From assembly GCA_963922875.1 (NCBI GenBank), contig CAWUJH010000006.1:186001-250000 (forward strand): a DNA stretch of 64,000 nt, given 5' to 3'. Below the pieces are notes generated by a model. The model searched no databases and was not told where the DNA came from. It saw nothing but the letters and a program-made list of their open reading frames with translations. The DNA is from Ketobacter sp963922875. GTDB lineage: Bacteria; Pseudomonadota; Gammaproteobacteria; Pseudomonadales; Ketobacteraceae. The first letter of the stretch is position 1, and each line of letters begins with the position of its first letter. Of the stretch, positions 44,327 to 52,736 are shown one piece after another. The position numbers and the translations under genes are program-made.

Positions 44327-44998
44327 TCACGCTATTAACAACTGGCTTAGTTCCCGAGTATTTTCCAGCTTAATCTTGCCTCGACCTGTGCTAAGCAAAG
44401 CTTCGCCAGATAATTCGCCCAGTAATCGGGCTATTACTTCGCGGGTAGTTCCAAGATGATTGGCTATCTGTTGTTGAGTGAGAGAAACAACACCATCATG
44501 GGTGGCAGTGTTCAACAAAAAATTGACCAACCGTTGTTTCAGTGTCCATTCCTGAAGTTGTTCCATCTCGTGCATCAACCGATAGACGACTGTTGATAAC
44601 GCGCTAACGGTAAGATCCTGAATAGCTGGTTCTTCTCTAAAAAGTGATTTATAAATGTTTCCGCTGATAACAACCAGCTCAGTCTCCAAGTCTGCTTCTA
44701 CCCAGGCCGGATAGCGCAGGTTATTAAAAAGTGAGTTGATGGCAAATACACAGGTCTCACCCGGATCAATGCTGTAGAGCGTTGCTTCTGTACCTCGTGT
44801 TGTATAGCAAAATACCCTCAGTCTCCCTTTCACTACCACATACGCTCCGGCAATGGAGTCGCCCTTACTTATGGCCGGTGCTCCCCGAGGCAGAGACACA
44901 AATGTACTGCATTGATCAATCTTTTGCTCACTACCTGAAGACAAGGTGAAGTAAGGGCGTAACCGTTTGCTGTTAGGTGTTGAATTGCTGGCTGACAT
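44327..44998 (-). CDS. Crp/Fnr-family transcriptional regulator, 223 aa
   Basis: Residues 30-130 form a cyclic-nucleotide-binding-like beta roll (GAYVVVKGRLRVF, GETCVFA), then a dimer helix and a C-terminal HTH (LTQQQIANHLGTTREVIARLLGELS). No Fnr-type N-terminal cysteine cluster is present. The ATG at 44998 gives normal family length; the longer frame from 45082 would add 28 atypical residues. The target is unknown, but a dyad at 45494-45522 in front of the neighbouring gene is a candidate. Confidence 0.88.
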   Translation of the reverse strand: MSASNSTPNSKRLRPYFTLSSGSEQKIDQCSTFVSLPRGAPAISKGDSIAGAYVVVKGRLRVFCYTTRGTEATLYSIDPGETCVFAINSLFNNLRYPAWVEADLETELVVISGNIYKSLFREEPAIQDLTVSALSTVVYRLMHEMEQLQEWTLKQRLVNFLLNTATHDGVVSLTQQQIANHLGTTREVIARLLGELSGEALLSTGRGKIKLENTRELSQLLIA

Positions 44999-45150
44999 GA
45001 CAAACTGCCTGTTTAGAGCACGTGAAAACGCAACTATACCCTTTACTCCCGTATGAGTAATACTGGTTTTCAATGACCGCAAAAGTTTTCTTGTCTAGTG
45101 TATGCCGCGCTCAAACAACGCTATTGCGCTTAACTGTTGCAGGCTGAGGG

Positions 45151-45456
45151 CTACAAACTATTCTCTCCTCGAAAAAGGTCAGCCGGGCTGATGGATTTCA
45201 CTTCGCTAATACTGTCGAAGGGAAGGCCAACCCGTTCATGGGCTCGTTTAACGGCCTCGGCACTCTTCGCCAAGGTCAAACAGTAAGCTTTACCCTGTGC
45301 TATATCACTAAACACGTTAAGTGATATCACTTCTTCCTCTGCACATGCCTGTTGGTAGGCAACATAAAAGGCGGCGAACTCAGCAGGTGATATCTGCTGT
45401 GGAAAGGTTTCGCTGTCACGGCTGTGGGTATCGATAAACATCTTGAATTCGGACAT
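45151..45456 (-). CDS. DUF4242-family small protein, 101 aa
   Basis: The product has a ferredoxin-like pattern (MFIDTHSRDSETFPQ, N-V-F-S, A-Y-C-L-T-L) typical of DUF4242/SCO4226-like proteins, some of which bind nickel. It is a single gene with a strong inverted repeat just upstream. It lies next to the Crp/Fnr regulator in the same direction but with a large gap. Confidence 0.7.
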   Translation of the reverse strand: MSEFKMFIDTHSRDSETFPQQISPAEFAAFYVAYQQACAEEEVISLNVFSDIAQGKAYCLTLAKSAEAVKRAHERVGLPFDSISEVKSISPADLFRGENSL

Positions 45457-45493
45457 GGTGGTTTCTCCTGATTGATTGGAGGTTCCACCTTAG

Positions 45494-45522
45494 AATGTTA
45501 CAGCCCGGAGATATGTAACATT
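45494..45522. promoter_or_regulatory. Inverted repeat AATGTTAC-N13-GTAACATT upstream of the DUF4242 gene
   Basis: Two perfect 8-base arms separated by 13 bases lie 38 bases before the start codon. The spacing is longer than usual for Crp/Fnr sites, so the cognate regulator is uncertain. Confidence 0.5.
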
Positions 45523-45717
45523 GGATACAGACGTGTAGATATTAGAAATCTGGAGAGGACCTTTAGCAAAGATGGCAACTGCTATGCTGTTGCGGTGTTA
45601 ATTATCTGTGGTTATCAAGCTGGATAACCTCCACTGCTTCCAGTGGAGGTCTCAAGTCGATTCCTTAGGCAGCGTATTGATTACTTGGATTATCGTGATC
45701 TATAGCCACAGCCTTTT

Positions 45718-46200
45718 TTAGTTTTCGAGCCTGATCAATGCGGACATGTGTGTAATATAAAGGTAGACCCACCAGGACGAATCCACTTTAGACATTAGTA
45801 TTTTGGATTCGCCAGCGTCAACCATTTTGGTTGTAAATTCAGATGGCTCTACGTAAGCCATTTTTATTAAGATGTGCTGCATTTTTTTATTGTTTAGTAG
45901 GTCGCTCAAGCAATATCCTTTTAGCGCGTCATAAAATGCTGTTTCGGCTTTTGCTAGCGCCCATTTTAAATTGCAGGCATTGATGAGAACACAGGGCTGT
46001 GATGAACAGTCAAGTACGGGTTTTCATGGTTCTGTGGCCGCGACCACATTTCCAAGGTTGATTTCCGAAGGTGGGATATTTAACTCAAATCCGCTACTTT
46101 TACCGCGATGGGTTTCCAGATATCCGAGTTTTCCCAGCGTGTTAATAACTTTCCTAAGGTGATCCCGAGAAATATCGAATGCAGAGATTGAGTACCTTGC
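45718..46200 (-). pseudogene. nsrR: Decayed NsrR-like (Rrf2 family) nitric-oxide repressor gene
   Basis: Read on the minus strand from about 46200, the frame gives SISAFDISRDHLRKVINTLG then LGYLETHRGK and FELNIPPSEINLGNVVAATEP, the second half of an Rrf2 winged helix. An in-frame TGA follows at 46026-46024. The same frame then continues with CSSQPCVLINAC, the three-cysteine iron-sulfur ligand motif of NsrR with the same spacing as in E. coli NsrR (CSSEFCHITPAC), and runs on to 45718. The first 40 or so residues, including the start of the HTH, are missing. One stop plus N-terminal loss indicates an inactivated gene. The C-terminal 63 residues form a small open frame that I treat as part of it. 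Confidence 0.85.
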
Positions 46201-46214
46201 GCCCCTGGTATAGT

Positions 46215-46880
46215 TTACCTCATACGCTTGACATTAATCTTGGCTACGGGACCAGACCAGTTATATTTTGCGACGCTAAGATCGCCTTCTCCATGGATCG
46301 CTGGTGAGGGATAAACGTAAGTCTCTCCATCCACGTTGGGTGAATACCCTCCACCCCCACAGGTGGGGCCTGGAATACTCGTGCATAATTCATCATTAGG
46401 TTCGCTGCCTGCATCATACGCATTTGCCAGATAACTAACCTCTCCTTTAATGGGCAATGACACGGAATTGAGACTAACAAAGGTATCGTTTGTAGGAAGT
46501 AGCATAGCCGCCAGGCTTAATCTGCTCTGCCAGATCGAATAGAGCGGAGTATCGAGCATTAATGTAACAGTTGCACCTGGTGTAAGTAGTCCTTCACTGG
46601 CGGTCGTGCTGAATGTCGCTCCTGATTCAAGCAACATATCATGCAGTGGCACTATATCTCCACCTTCAGCCATTTGTGCCAGTTCGTCTGATGCTGGTTC
46701 GCCCAGCTTAAAAATGGCAACTTTCGGAGTATGACTCGCCGCAAGAAACGGCGTGAAACTCATACCCTTTGTTATATTGGTAATTTCTATTTTGTAATGG
46801 GCTACGCGATTATCCGCTTGTACAAATGGAGTGAAGGTCAGTAACATTACTGCAGCAAAGGTGCTTCCAATTTTCATCAT
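46215..46880 (-). CDS. Spondin-domain exported protein, 221 aa
   Basis: A signal peptide (VQA/DN) is followed by the bacterial spondin_N pattern: YKIEITNITKGMSFTPFLA, a central DELAQMAEGGD, and beta strands up to the end. Such proteins are secreted or surface-associated and of unknown role. Four direct repeats in 11-bp phase lie 73-110 bases upstream, pointing to control by an OmpR/PhoB-type regulator, most simply the one at 48475. The stop codon is only 15 bases from the remains of the nsrR-like gene. Confidence 0.85.
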   Translation of the reverse strand: MMKIGSTFAAVMLLTFTPFVQADNRVAHYKIEITNITKGMSFTPFLAASHTPKVAIFKLGEPASDELAQMAEGGDIVPLHDMLLESGATFSTTASEGLLTPGATVTLMLDTPLYSIWQSRLSLAAMLLPTNDTFVSLNSVSLPIKGEVSYLANAYDAGSEPNDELCTSIPGPTCGGGGYSPNVDGETYVYPSPAIHGEGDLSVAKYNWSGPVAKINVKRMR

Positions 46881-46952
46881 GCGATCCTCATCGTTTCCTG
46901 GCTGTATATTGCAATCCTTGTTACATTGCGAGCACCAGTATAACGATCAAGA

Positions 46953-46990
46953 TTCACAGGCTAATCACCAAATTATCAAGAAACTATCAC
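46953..46990 (-). promoter_or_regulatory. Four tandem 11-bp-phased repeats (PhoB-type box) upstream of the spondin gene
   Basis: TTCAC (46953), ATCAC (46964), ATCAA (46975) and ATCAC (46986) begin exactly 11 bases apart. Direct repeats with an 11-bp period are the hallmark of OmpR/PhoB-family operators. The box lies between the sensor kinase stop and the spondin start. Confidence 0.72.
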
Positions 46991-47033
46991 AGCTATTTCC
47001 AGGCATGAAAACTTAGAACAAACAGCGATTTTT

Positions 47034-48485
47034 CTACCCCATCAAAACAAATTCAAATGTAGTGCCCTCATGCAGGCGACTCTGTACTTTTATTGGAAAG
47101 ACATGCAAATCGAGAATACGTTTAACGATCGCTAAACCCAATCCTGTGGATTTAGCCGAATCAAATTCTCGGTCTCTTACGTGGAAAAATCGATCAAATA
47201 CATGGGGCAGATCTTCCGGCGAAATGCCTTCTCCTGTATCAGTTATCATTACTTTGACACCGCTAGGTTGACGCACAATTGTAACATGAACACCGCCACC
47301 AGAAGGCGTATGACGCAGTGCATTGTCCAATAAATTCTCCATTACCCGCTCCATTAAGCGAATGTCCGCCGTTACCTTTGCATCATCTAAATCACCCGAC
47401 ACCGATAATTTCACATTTTTATTATTTGCCCTAATTGCAAAGTCCTGAACAACATCATGTACCAATTCCGCAACTGAAAAATTTTCCATAAGAGGTTTGA
47501 CACCACTGCTGTCTAACTTCGCCAATTCAAACAAATCTGCGATTAACCGGCCTAAGCGAATGCCATGATTGCGAGTAATTTCCAAATATTGTTTTTGCTG
47601 AAGTTGAGACAGCTCAGTCTGTTTTAATAATAGGGTATCGATGTAACCCTGCATATTTGTTAAAGGGGTACGTAAGTCATGAGAGATATTGGCGATCAAT
47701 TCTCGACGCATATCGTCAGATTGACGAATATGCTCTAGTTGATGTTCGATCCGTGCTTGCATATCTTCAAAAGCGGCTTCGAGACGTTCCAGCTCGTCTT
47801 TCCCTTCGCTGTCCACGACTTCATTGGATTCGCTCGCATAAAAATGATCTACTTGATTCGCCATACGCTGAATACGACGAGTAAACCGCGAAAAAATAAT
47901 CAGTGCGGCAAGTACTCCAAACGCCATACATGCAATCAGTGCCAGCGCACTAAATTGAAAAACATGGCTATTTAAAATGGAGTTTTCCAATAACGATTGT
48001 TTGTGCCCTTCCAGAATAATATAGACGTAGCCTTCAAGTCTATCTTGAAAGCGAACCTCGAACGCGCTAAAAACCTTTTGTGCGTCTTGCGAACGAGGAT
48101 CATCACCCAATATTGGTAGTTTCGCGCTAGGCTCTAGAAAGGTTTTAATGGGTTTTAAATTAACTTTATCTATGACTACTTGCGCATCGGGCAAGTCATA
48201 ACTCAAAATCCGTCCTTTTTTATCCAGCAAATACACTTCAATCGCTGGATTAATAATCATTGCATGATGAGCTAACTGTTGCAGCGCATCGGTATTTGCC
48301 ACGCCATTGGCTATTAGCTGTGATTCATTACTCACATACATCGCCACTGAACGATTCATACTTTGGGTCACTGCGTGAGAGTAACGGCTCATGGAGCCGC
48401 CAATCAACCACAGTAGTATGGCTGCAACTAAAACAAAAATGGTTACCATTTGCAATGCGATGCGGACATATAGTCTATTGACCAA
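47034..48485 (-). CDS. PhoR-like sensor histidine kinase, 483 aa
   Basis: Transmembrane helices near residues 8-30 and 180-205 enclose a periplasmic domain of about 150 residues. A HAMP domain, HisKA (phosphoacceptor His in ANISHDLRTPLTN) and HATPase_c (NALRHTP, DTGEGI, GLGLAI) follow. The upstream regulator overlaps its start. The open frame extends to 48617, but that would overlap the regulator by 140 bases, so I use the TTG at 48485 (start VNRLYVRI). It probably senses phosphate, arsenate or their binding protein at the membrane and controls the arsenic/Pst cluster. Confidence 0.88.
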   Translation of the reverse strand: MVNRLYVRIALQMVTIFVLVAAILLWLIGGSMSRYSHAVTQSMNRSVAMYVSNESQLIANGVANTDALQQLAHHAMIINPAIEVYLLDKKGRILSYDLPDAQVVIDKVNLKPIKTFLEPSAKLPILGDDPRSQDAQKVFSAFEVRFQDRLEGYVYIILEGHKQSLLENSILNSHVFQFSALALIACMAFGVLAALIIFSRFTRRIQRMANQVDHFYASESNEVVDSEGKDELERLEAAFEDMQARIEHQLEHIRQSDDMRRELIANISHDLRTPLTNMQGYIDTLLLKQTELSQLQQKQYLEITRNHGIRLGRLIADLFELAKLDSSGVKPLMENFSVAELVHDVVQDFAIRANNKNVKLSVSGDLDDAKVTADIRLMERVMENLLDNALRHTPSGGGVHVTIVRQPSGVKVMITDTGEGISPEDLPHVFDRFFHVRDREFDSAKSTGLGLAIVKRILDLHVFPIKVQSRLHEGTTFEFVLMG

Positions 48486-49200
48486 ACCGATACCCCACCC
48501 CCCAAACTGTTTGAATATAGCTGGGCTTCGCTGGATCTGGCTCGATTTTTGCCCGTAGTCTGTTAATGTGGGAGTTAACGGTGTGCTCATAACCTTCGTA
48601 GCCATAACCCCATACACTATCCAATAACTGTACTCGACTAAATACTCGCCCTGGATGCTGCATAAAATAGTGTAAGAGGTCGAACTCCCTAGCGGTTAGA
48701 TCCAATGCTAAATCCTGACGAAAGACTTTTCTACTTGCGACATCAAGGGTTAAATCGGCTGCTACCAATAGCGGCTCTAATGCGTCTTCTTTTTGGGCTA
48801 AACGAAGTGCATCACTACGTCTAAAAATTGCTTTTACTCGCGCCATTAGTTCCTGAACTGAAAATGGCTTGGTAACATAGTCGTCAGCACCGAGTTCCAG
48901 CCCCAACACACGATCCAACTCAGTTGACTTAGCGGTTAACATAAGAATAGGCACATAGCTTCGACTACTGCGTAATTGTCGACAGATGTCGAGTCCACTC
49001 ATACCGGGCAATCTTAAATCCAAGATAATCAAATCCCAAGTATGCGCCATGGCGCGCTGCAAACCACCATGGCCATTGTTTTCGCAAACCACTTCGTCGC
49101 AATATTCCGTTAAATGCAACTGCAGTAATTGTGCGATATCTCGTTCATCTTCAACAACTAATATCGATTTTCTTGAATTTTTGGTAGCTGATAAGGTCAT
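48475..49200 (-). CDS. PhoB/OmpR-family response regulator, 241 aa
   Basis: Receiver domain (VVEDERD, phosphoacceptor in LIILDLRLPGMSG, Lys in DDYVTKPF) and a C-terminal winged helix (LTAREFDLLHYFMQHPGRVFSR, then GYEHTVNSHINRLRAKIE). The ATG at 49200 has AGG seven bases upstream; 49215 is the alternative. A pair of 11-bp-phased TATCAC repeats lies just upstream, suggesting autoregulation. It is read before the kinase with overlapping ends. Confidence 0.92.
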   Translation of the reverse strand: MTLSATKNSRKSILVVEDERDIAQLLQLHLTEYCDEVVCENNGHGGLQRAMAHTWDLIILDLRLPGMSGLDICRQLRSSRSYVPILMLTAKSTELDRVLGLELGADDYVTKPFSVQELMARVKAIFRRSDALRLAQKEDALEPLLVAADLTLDVASRKVFRQDLALDLTAREFDLLHYFMQHPGRVFSRVQLLDSVWGYGYEGYEHTVNSHINRLRAKIEPDPAKPSYIQTVWGVGYRFGQ

Positions 49201-49247
49201 TGCTTTACCTGACATAGGTTGTACCCGCTGTTGTTATACGTCATAAA

Positions 49248-49264
49248 TATCACCTAACTATCAC
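49248..49264 (-). promoter_or_regulatory. Two 11-bp-phased TATCAC repeats in front of the response regulator
   Basis: TATCAC at 49248-49253 and 49259-49264 are direct repeats with an 11-bp period, 33-48 bases upstream of the regulator. They match the repeats at 46953 and 62460 in the TCAC core. Confidence 0.55.
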
Positions 49265-49504
49265 AACAACAGACGCTGCTATCAGCTTTTTGTTACAGTG
49301 GACCCAACCATTATTTTAATGGGCACCCATATTAATTGCTTGATCAGTGTCCCGTTTGGTGATTGCCAGCAAGGAGTGGTCAGTTTGCCCCTTAACCCTG
49401 ACATTTTTGATGGTGCAGATGAAGCACGTGAACTGGCAATGTTTAATCTAGCAATAGACAGCGAACTACGTGCCTGCGACTCAGTTCGGATTTCTATCAA
49501 TAAA
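49265..49504. other. Intergenic stretch between the regulator and GNAT genes
   Basis: About 240 bases without a safely called gene. A plus-strand frame here reads protein-like (PFGDCQQGVVSLPLNP, ARELAMFNLAIDSEL) but has no ribosome site and runs antisense into the GNAT gene. It may be a gene remnant; I do not annotate it as coding. Confidence 0.35.
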
Positions 49505-50041
49505 TTAGTATTTTATTGTAGCAAGAGGATCAATGGTAAGTGCCATTGCCACTCGCTCTCGCAACCCACGATTTCTTTCTTCGTCCAGTTTTCTAGCGAG
49601 TTCAGCCGTCATTTGGTCTTTCTCAAGCCGACAAAATCCAAGTCGCTCATAAAATGGTGCATTCCAGGGGACGTCGCCAAACGTCGTCAGCGTTACGCGG
49701 GGCAAACCTTGTTTCTGAGTCCAACGAATGACAGTTTGAATTAGAGCGCGCCCCAATCCTTTACCTTGATGTTCGGGTAACACGTCTACTTCCAAAATAA
49801 ACACCGACTTATTTTCAAGCTCCGCAATGATAAAGCCTACAGGTTGGAGCGATTGTGTCAACGCAACCCATAGTCGCCCTCCCTGCAGGGCTTGAACAAG
49901 CTGTTCCAGTGGTACGACACTTGCTCTTATTTCAGGAGTAATTACAGCATCGGGAAACCTCTTGGCTGCGGCACGCTCGATAGACGCCAGCTTGCCAAGG
50001 TCTTCTTCTCGAGCGAGTTCAATCCTGTACTGACACACCAA
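49505..50041 (-). CDS. GNAT-family N-acetyltransferase, 178 aa
   Basis: The core has the acetyl-CoA pocket signature (VDVLPEHQGKGLGRALIQ, fitting Q/R-x-x-G-x-G/A) and the usual end strand FYERLGF. I chose the TTG at 50041 because AAGGAG (50054-50049) stands seven bases upstream and YRIELAREEDL follows. An ATG at 50092 is an alternative. The frame extends to 50203, but those bases belong to a copied fragment of arsM. The gene lies in the arsenic/Pst cluster; the acceptor is unknown. Confidence 0.82.
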   Translation of the reverse strand: MVCQYRIELAREEDLGKLASIERAAAKRFPDAVITPEIRASVVPLEQLVQALQGGRLWVALTQSLQPVGFIIAELENKSVFILEVDVLPEHQGKGLGRALIQTVIRWTQKQGLPRVTLTTFGDVPWNAPFYERLGFCRLEKDQMTAELARKLDEERNRGLRERVAMALTIDPLATIKY

Positions 50042-50106
50042 TGCCACACTCCTTAAACGCTTATTCTCTAAACCCGCGTCAGTTGGTTCCATTTTACCTA
50101 AAAATG

Positions 50107-50189
50107 TGGTCATCCAGAGTGAAGTGGTGCTGTTGGTTATTGATTCTGCCCAAATAGCGCACCGCTTGACCGTAATCTTCACAAGCGGT
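50107..50189 (-). pseudogene. 83-bp duplicated fragment of arsM between pstB and the GNAT gene
   Basis: These 83 bases match 54254-54336 inside arsM at 77 of 83 positions with no gaps. Read in the arsM frame they encode YGQAVRYLG and HHFTLDDH, lacking everything else. The fragment begins immediately after the pstB stop codon. It looks like the remnant of a second arsM copy or of a recombination event. Confidence 0.8.
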
Positions 50190-51023
50190 CTAGCCTTGTA
50201 CACCCGATATATACGCCGCCGTTAAAGCATCTGTTGGTGCCTCGAACAGCTGACGGCAGTGACCAAATTCAATCAACTTTCCGACTCGTTCATTCAACCA
50301 AAAAAAGCCTGCATAGTTGGCAACACGGCGAGCCTGGGCCAGATTATGGGTAACAATAACCACAGTATAGCGTCCGCGTAAACCCATTATCAGCTTTTCC
50401 ACCACGTTCGAAGCGATGGGGTCAAGCGCGCTGCAGGGCTCGTCCATCAAGAGTATTTCAGGCTCCAACACCAGGGCACGAGCTATACAGAGTCGCTGTT
50501 GCTGACCGCCAGATAAACTTAAAGCGGAGCCATCTAACCGATCATAGACTTCCTGCCAAAGTCCCACGTCTTCCAACGCTTGTTTTATTTTTCGCTGCCT
50601 AGTGTATCGATCTCGCACTCCATGTTCCTTCAATGGCAGTTCCAAATTGCGCCTAATGGATAATGGAAAGGGGTTTGGGCGTTGAAATATCATGCCAATT
50701 CGGCGCCTAAGTGCAAGTACATCGACGGTATCGTCAAATACACTTTGGCCATCAAACAGTATGTGCCCACTGACTTCTGCCGTTGGGTGAAGATCGGTTA
50801 GTCGGTTCAGTGTTGATAAAAAACTGGTTTTCCCGCACCCAGACGGGCCAATCAACGCAGTGATACACCCTTGGTAAATATCAAGTGATACGTTGCTCAG
50901 TACCGCCTTATTGCTATAGCGTACAGCGAGATCGCGAACCTGCAAAATAGGCGTGGGAGTACAACACACGGCTTCTTGCTTCATTTCACTTAACGTGTAG
51001 GTCGGTAAATTTTGATTGCTCAT
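50190..51023 (-). CDS. pstB: Phosphate-type ABC transporter ATP-binding protein PstB, 277 aa
   Basis: Walker A GPSGCGKTS, signature LSGGQQQR, Walker B ILLMDEP and the switch His in VIVTHN. The FQRPNPFP segment is characteristic of PstB. The ATG at 51023 overlaps the pstA stop (ATGA). In this cluster it would power uptake of phosphate or arsenate by PstSCA. The family assignment is secure; ligand preference is not shown by the sequence. Confidence 0.93.
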   Translation of the reverse strand: MSNQNLPTYTLSEMKQEAVCCTPTPILQVRDLAVRYSNKAVLSNVSLDIYQGCITALIGPSGCGKTSFLSTLNRLTDLHPTAEVSGHILFDGQSVFDDTVDVLALRRRIGMIFQRPNPFPLSIRRNLELPLKEHGVRDRYTRQRKIKQALEDVGLWQEVYDRLDGSALSLSGGQQQRLCIARALVLEPEILLMDEPCSALDPIASNVVEKLIMGLRGRYTVVIVTHNLAQARRVANYAGFFWLNERVGKLIEFGHCRQLFEAPTDALTAAYISGVQG

Positions 51024-51853
51024 GCTTTGTTTAGTCTCCGCTTGAACCAGCTGTCCGCCGAGCATTGTGCCAATGCGTTGAGTAAAATGATTAGGATAAT
51101 CAGCACTAAAGCTGACCCATATGCCGCATCATCGCCACCGGTAACATTCATCGAAAGATCATAAATATGAACACTCAATACCCGACCTGAATCCAACAAT
51201 GACTCTGGCATCCGGTCAACGTAGCCACTCGTAAATAATAGTGCCGCTGTTTCGGCTGTTGCTCGGCCAATCCCAAGGACCAAACCAGCTAAGATGGCAG
51301 GTTGTGCCGCTGGCAATAAAATGTGCCAAACGGCACTAGGTCGGCTCATGCCAAGGGCCAGCGCACCTCGCCGCCAGTCATCATCAACAAGCCGCAAACC
51401 AGACTCGCAGGTGCGCACAAAAACCGGCAAAATCATACAAGCCAAGGTGAGCCCACCCGATAACAGAGAATATCCAAGACCAAGATACAGGGTGAAAAAA
51501 GCATTACCAAACAAGCCATAAACGATAGATGGTATCCCTGCCAGAATGTCCAGTGTTATGCGTGTATAGTTAGTAGAGCGAAGATGTTTGGGGGCGAATT
51601 CAGACAACCAAACAGCTACGGCTAAACCTAAAGGTAATGCCACCACTAATGCAATTACCAATACCCAAAGGGTGGCTACTAAGATAGGAGCGATGCCGCC
51701 AGAACGTCCCGCATCTAACGGCTCAGAAAATAAAAAAGCCCAGGAAATATGAGCGAAGCCTTTGCTCACCACATCACTCAATACCCAAAAAAGTGCGCCA
51801 ACGACCAGAGCAGCGCAGGCTATGATAACGGATGTAAAAACACGCTCAGCCAT
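51020..51853 (-). CDS. pstA: Phosphate ABC transporter permease PstA, 277 aa
   Basis: About six membrane helices with the permease signature EFAPKHLRS and the conserved GIPSIVYGLFG motif. The end LRLVDDDWRRGALALGMSRPSAVWHI is the cytoplasmic EAA loop that contacts PstB. It overlaps pstC by eight bases and pstB by four. Confidence 0.93.
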   Translation of the reverse strand: MAERVFTSVIIACAALVVGALFWVLSDVVSKGFAHISWAFLFSEPLDAGRSGGIAPILVATLWVLVIALVVALPLGLAVAVWLSEFAPKHLRSTNYTRITLDILAGIPSIVYGLFGNAFFTLYLGLGYSLLSGGLTLACMILPVFVRTCESGLRLVDDDWRRGALALGMSRPSAVWHILLPAAQPAILAGLVLGIGRATAETAALLFTSGYVDRMPESLLDSGRVLSVHIYDLSMNVTGGDDAAYGSALVLIILIILLNALAQCSADSWFKRRLNKA

Positions 51854-52727
51854 TAGTGTGTGGTCTCCTGGTTGTAGAGCCCACGCGATAGGCTACCCAG
51901 GAGAGACCCCATACCACCATCGTTAGTAATAACCCCGATGCAAACAAGCTGGCGCGATGTTCGCCCACAGCGTAGCCCATTTCCAGTGCCATATTGGCGG
52001 TGAGCACACGTACCGGATCGAATAGGCTAGAGGGAATTTGAACCACGTTGCCAGCGACCATTAGCACGGCCATGGTTTCACCAATTGCCCTTGCGGTTGC
52101 AAGAAGGACCCCCGCTGCGATTCCGGGTCGGGCGGCGGGTAACATAATATAGAGAATGCGTGTATTAAGGCGCAGGCCAAGAGCCGCAGCGCCTGCACGC
52201 AAATCAAAGGGTACACTGGCTAATGCAGAAGCGCTGGTTAAGGCGATGGTGGGTAATATCATCAATGTTAGTACTAAGATAGCAGCTAACAAAGAAGCAC
52301 CCGGTGGTTGCCATTGGGTAATCATGGGTACCAAACGGGTTAATCCCCATAGTCCCAATATTACAGAAGGAACTCCCGCTAACAAATTGAGCAGCAGACG
52401 AAAACCGCGAGCTATAATTGGCGAGGCATAGAACTCTAAAAATACAGCGTTGGCCAAGCCTAACGGTAGGGCTAACAGAATTGATCCCAGGGTTACGGCA
52501 ATCGACGCGAATATCATTGGTGCAAAACCAAAGCGACCTTCCAATGGATACCAACCAGGATTCTGAAATGGGCCGTCTTCGAATCTAAGACGGCTTAGAA
52601 AAGGCCAGGATTCGTAGAGCAAAAATAATAAGATAAACGCCAGTAGCACTGCTAAACTAGCGGCTAGCAGGGTTAGTATGCGGTGCCAGCGGCGATCATT
52701 GCGACTACAATAACTCATGGCCTTCAT
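51846..52727 (-). CDS. pstC: Phosphate ABC transporter permease PstC, 293 aa
   Basis: Six helices. The GVPSVILGLWGL motif, the RAGAAALGL part of the EAA loop and ARAIGETMAVLMV identify PstC. It overlaps pstA by eight bases and follows pstS by nine. An ATG three codons downstream is also possible. Confidence 0.93.
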   Translation of the reverse strand: MKAMSYCSRNDRRWHRILTLLAASLAVLLAFILLFLLYESWPFLSRLRFEDGPFQNPGWYPLEGRFGFAPMIFASIAVTLGSILLALPLGLANAVFLEFYASPIIARGFRLLLNLLAGVPSVILGLWGLTRLVPMITQWQPPGASLLAAILVLTLMILPTIALTSASALASVPFDLRAGAAALGLRLNTRILYIMLPAARPGIAAGVLLATARAIGETMAVLMVAGNVVQIPSSLFDPVRVLTANMALEMGYAVGEHRASLFASGLLLTMVVWGLSWVAYRVGSTTRRPHTNG

Positions 52728-52736
52728 GGTTGTTAA

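Noticed and set aside
48486..48617. Longer N-terminus for the PhoR-like kinase
   Set aside because: It would overlap the response regulator by over 140 bases and encodes low-quality sequence; the TTG at 48485 gives a normal kinase start.
49298..49744. Plus-strand open frame with protein-like composition between regulator and GNAT genes
   Set aside because: No Shine-Dalgarno sequence, antisense to the well-supported GNAT gene in its second half, and no recognisable family; listed only as a possible remnant.
50042..50203. N-terminal extension of the GNAT protein, and the identical-looking peptide KITVKRCAIWA in a frame at 54054-54329
   Set aside because: Both are out-of-frame readings of the duplicated arsM segment, not a shared protein domain.
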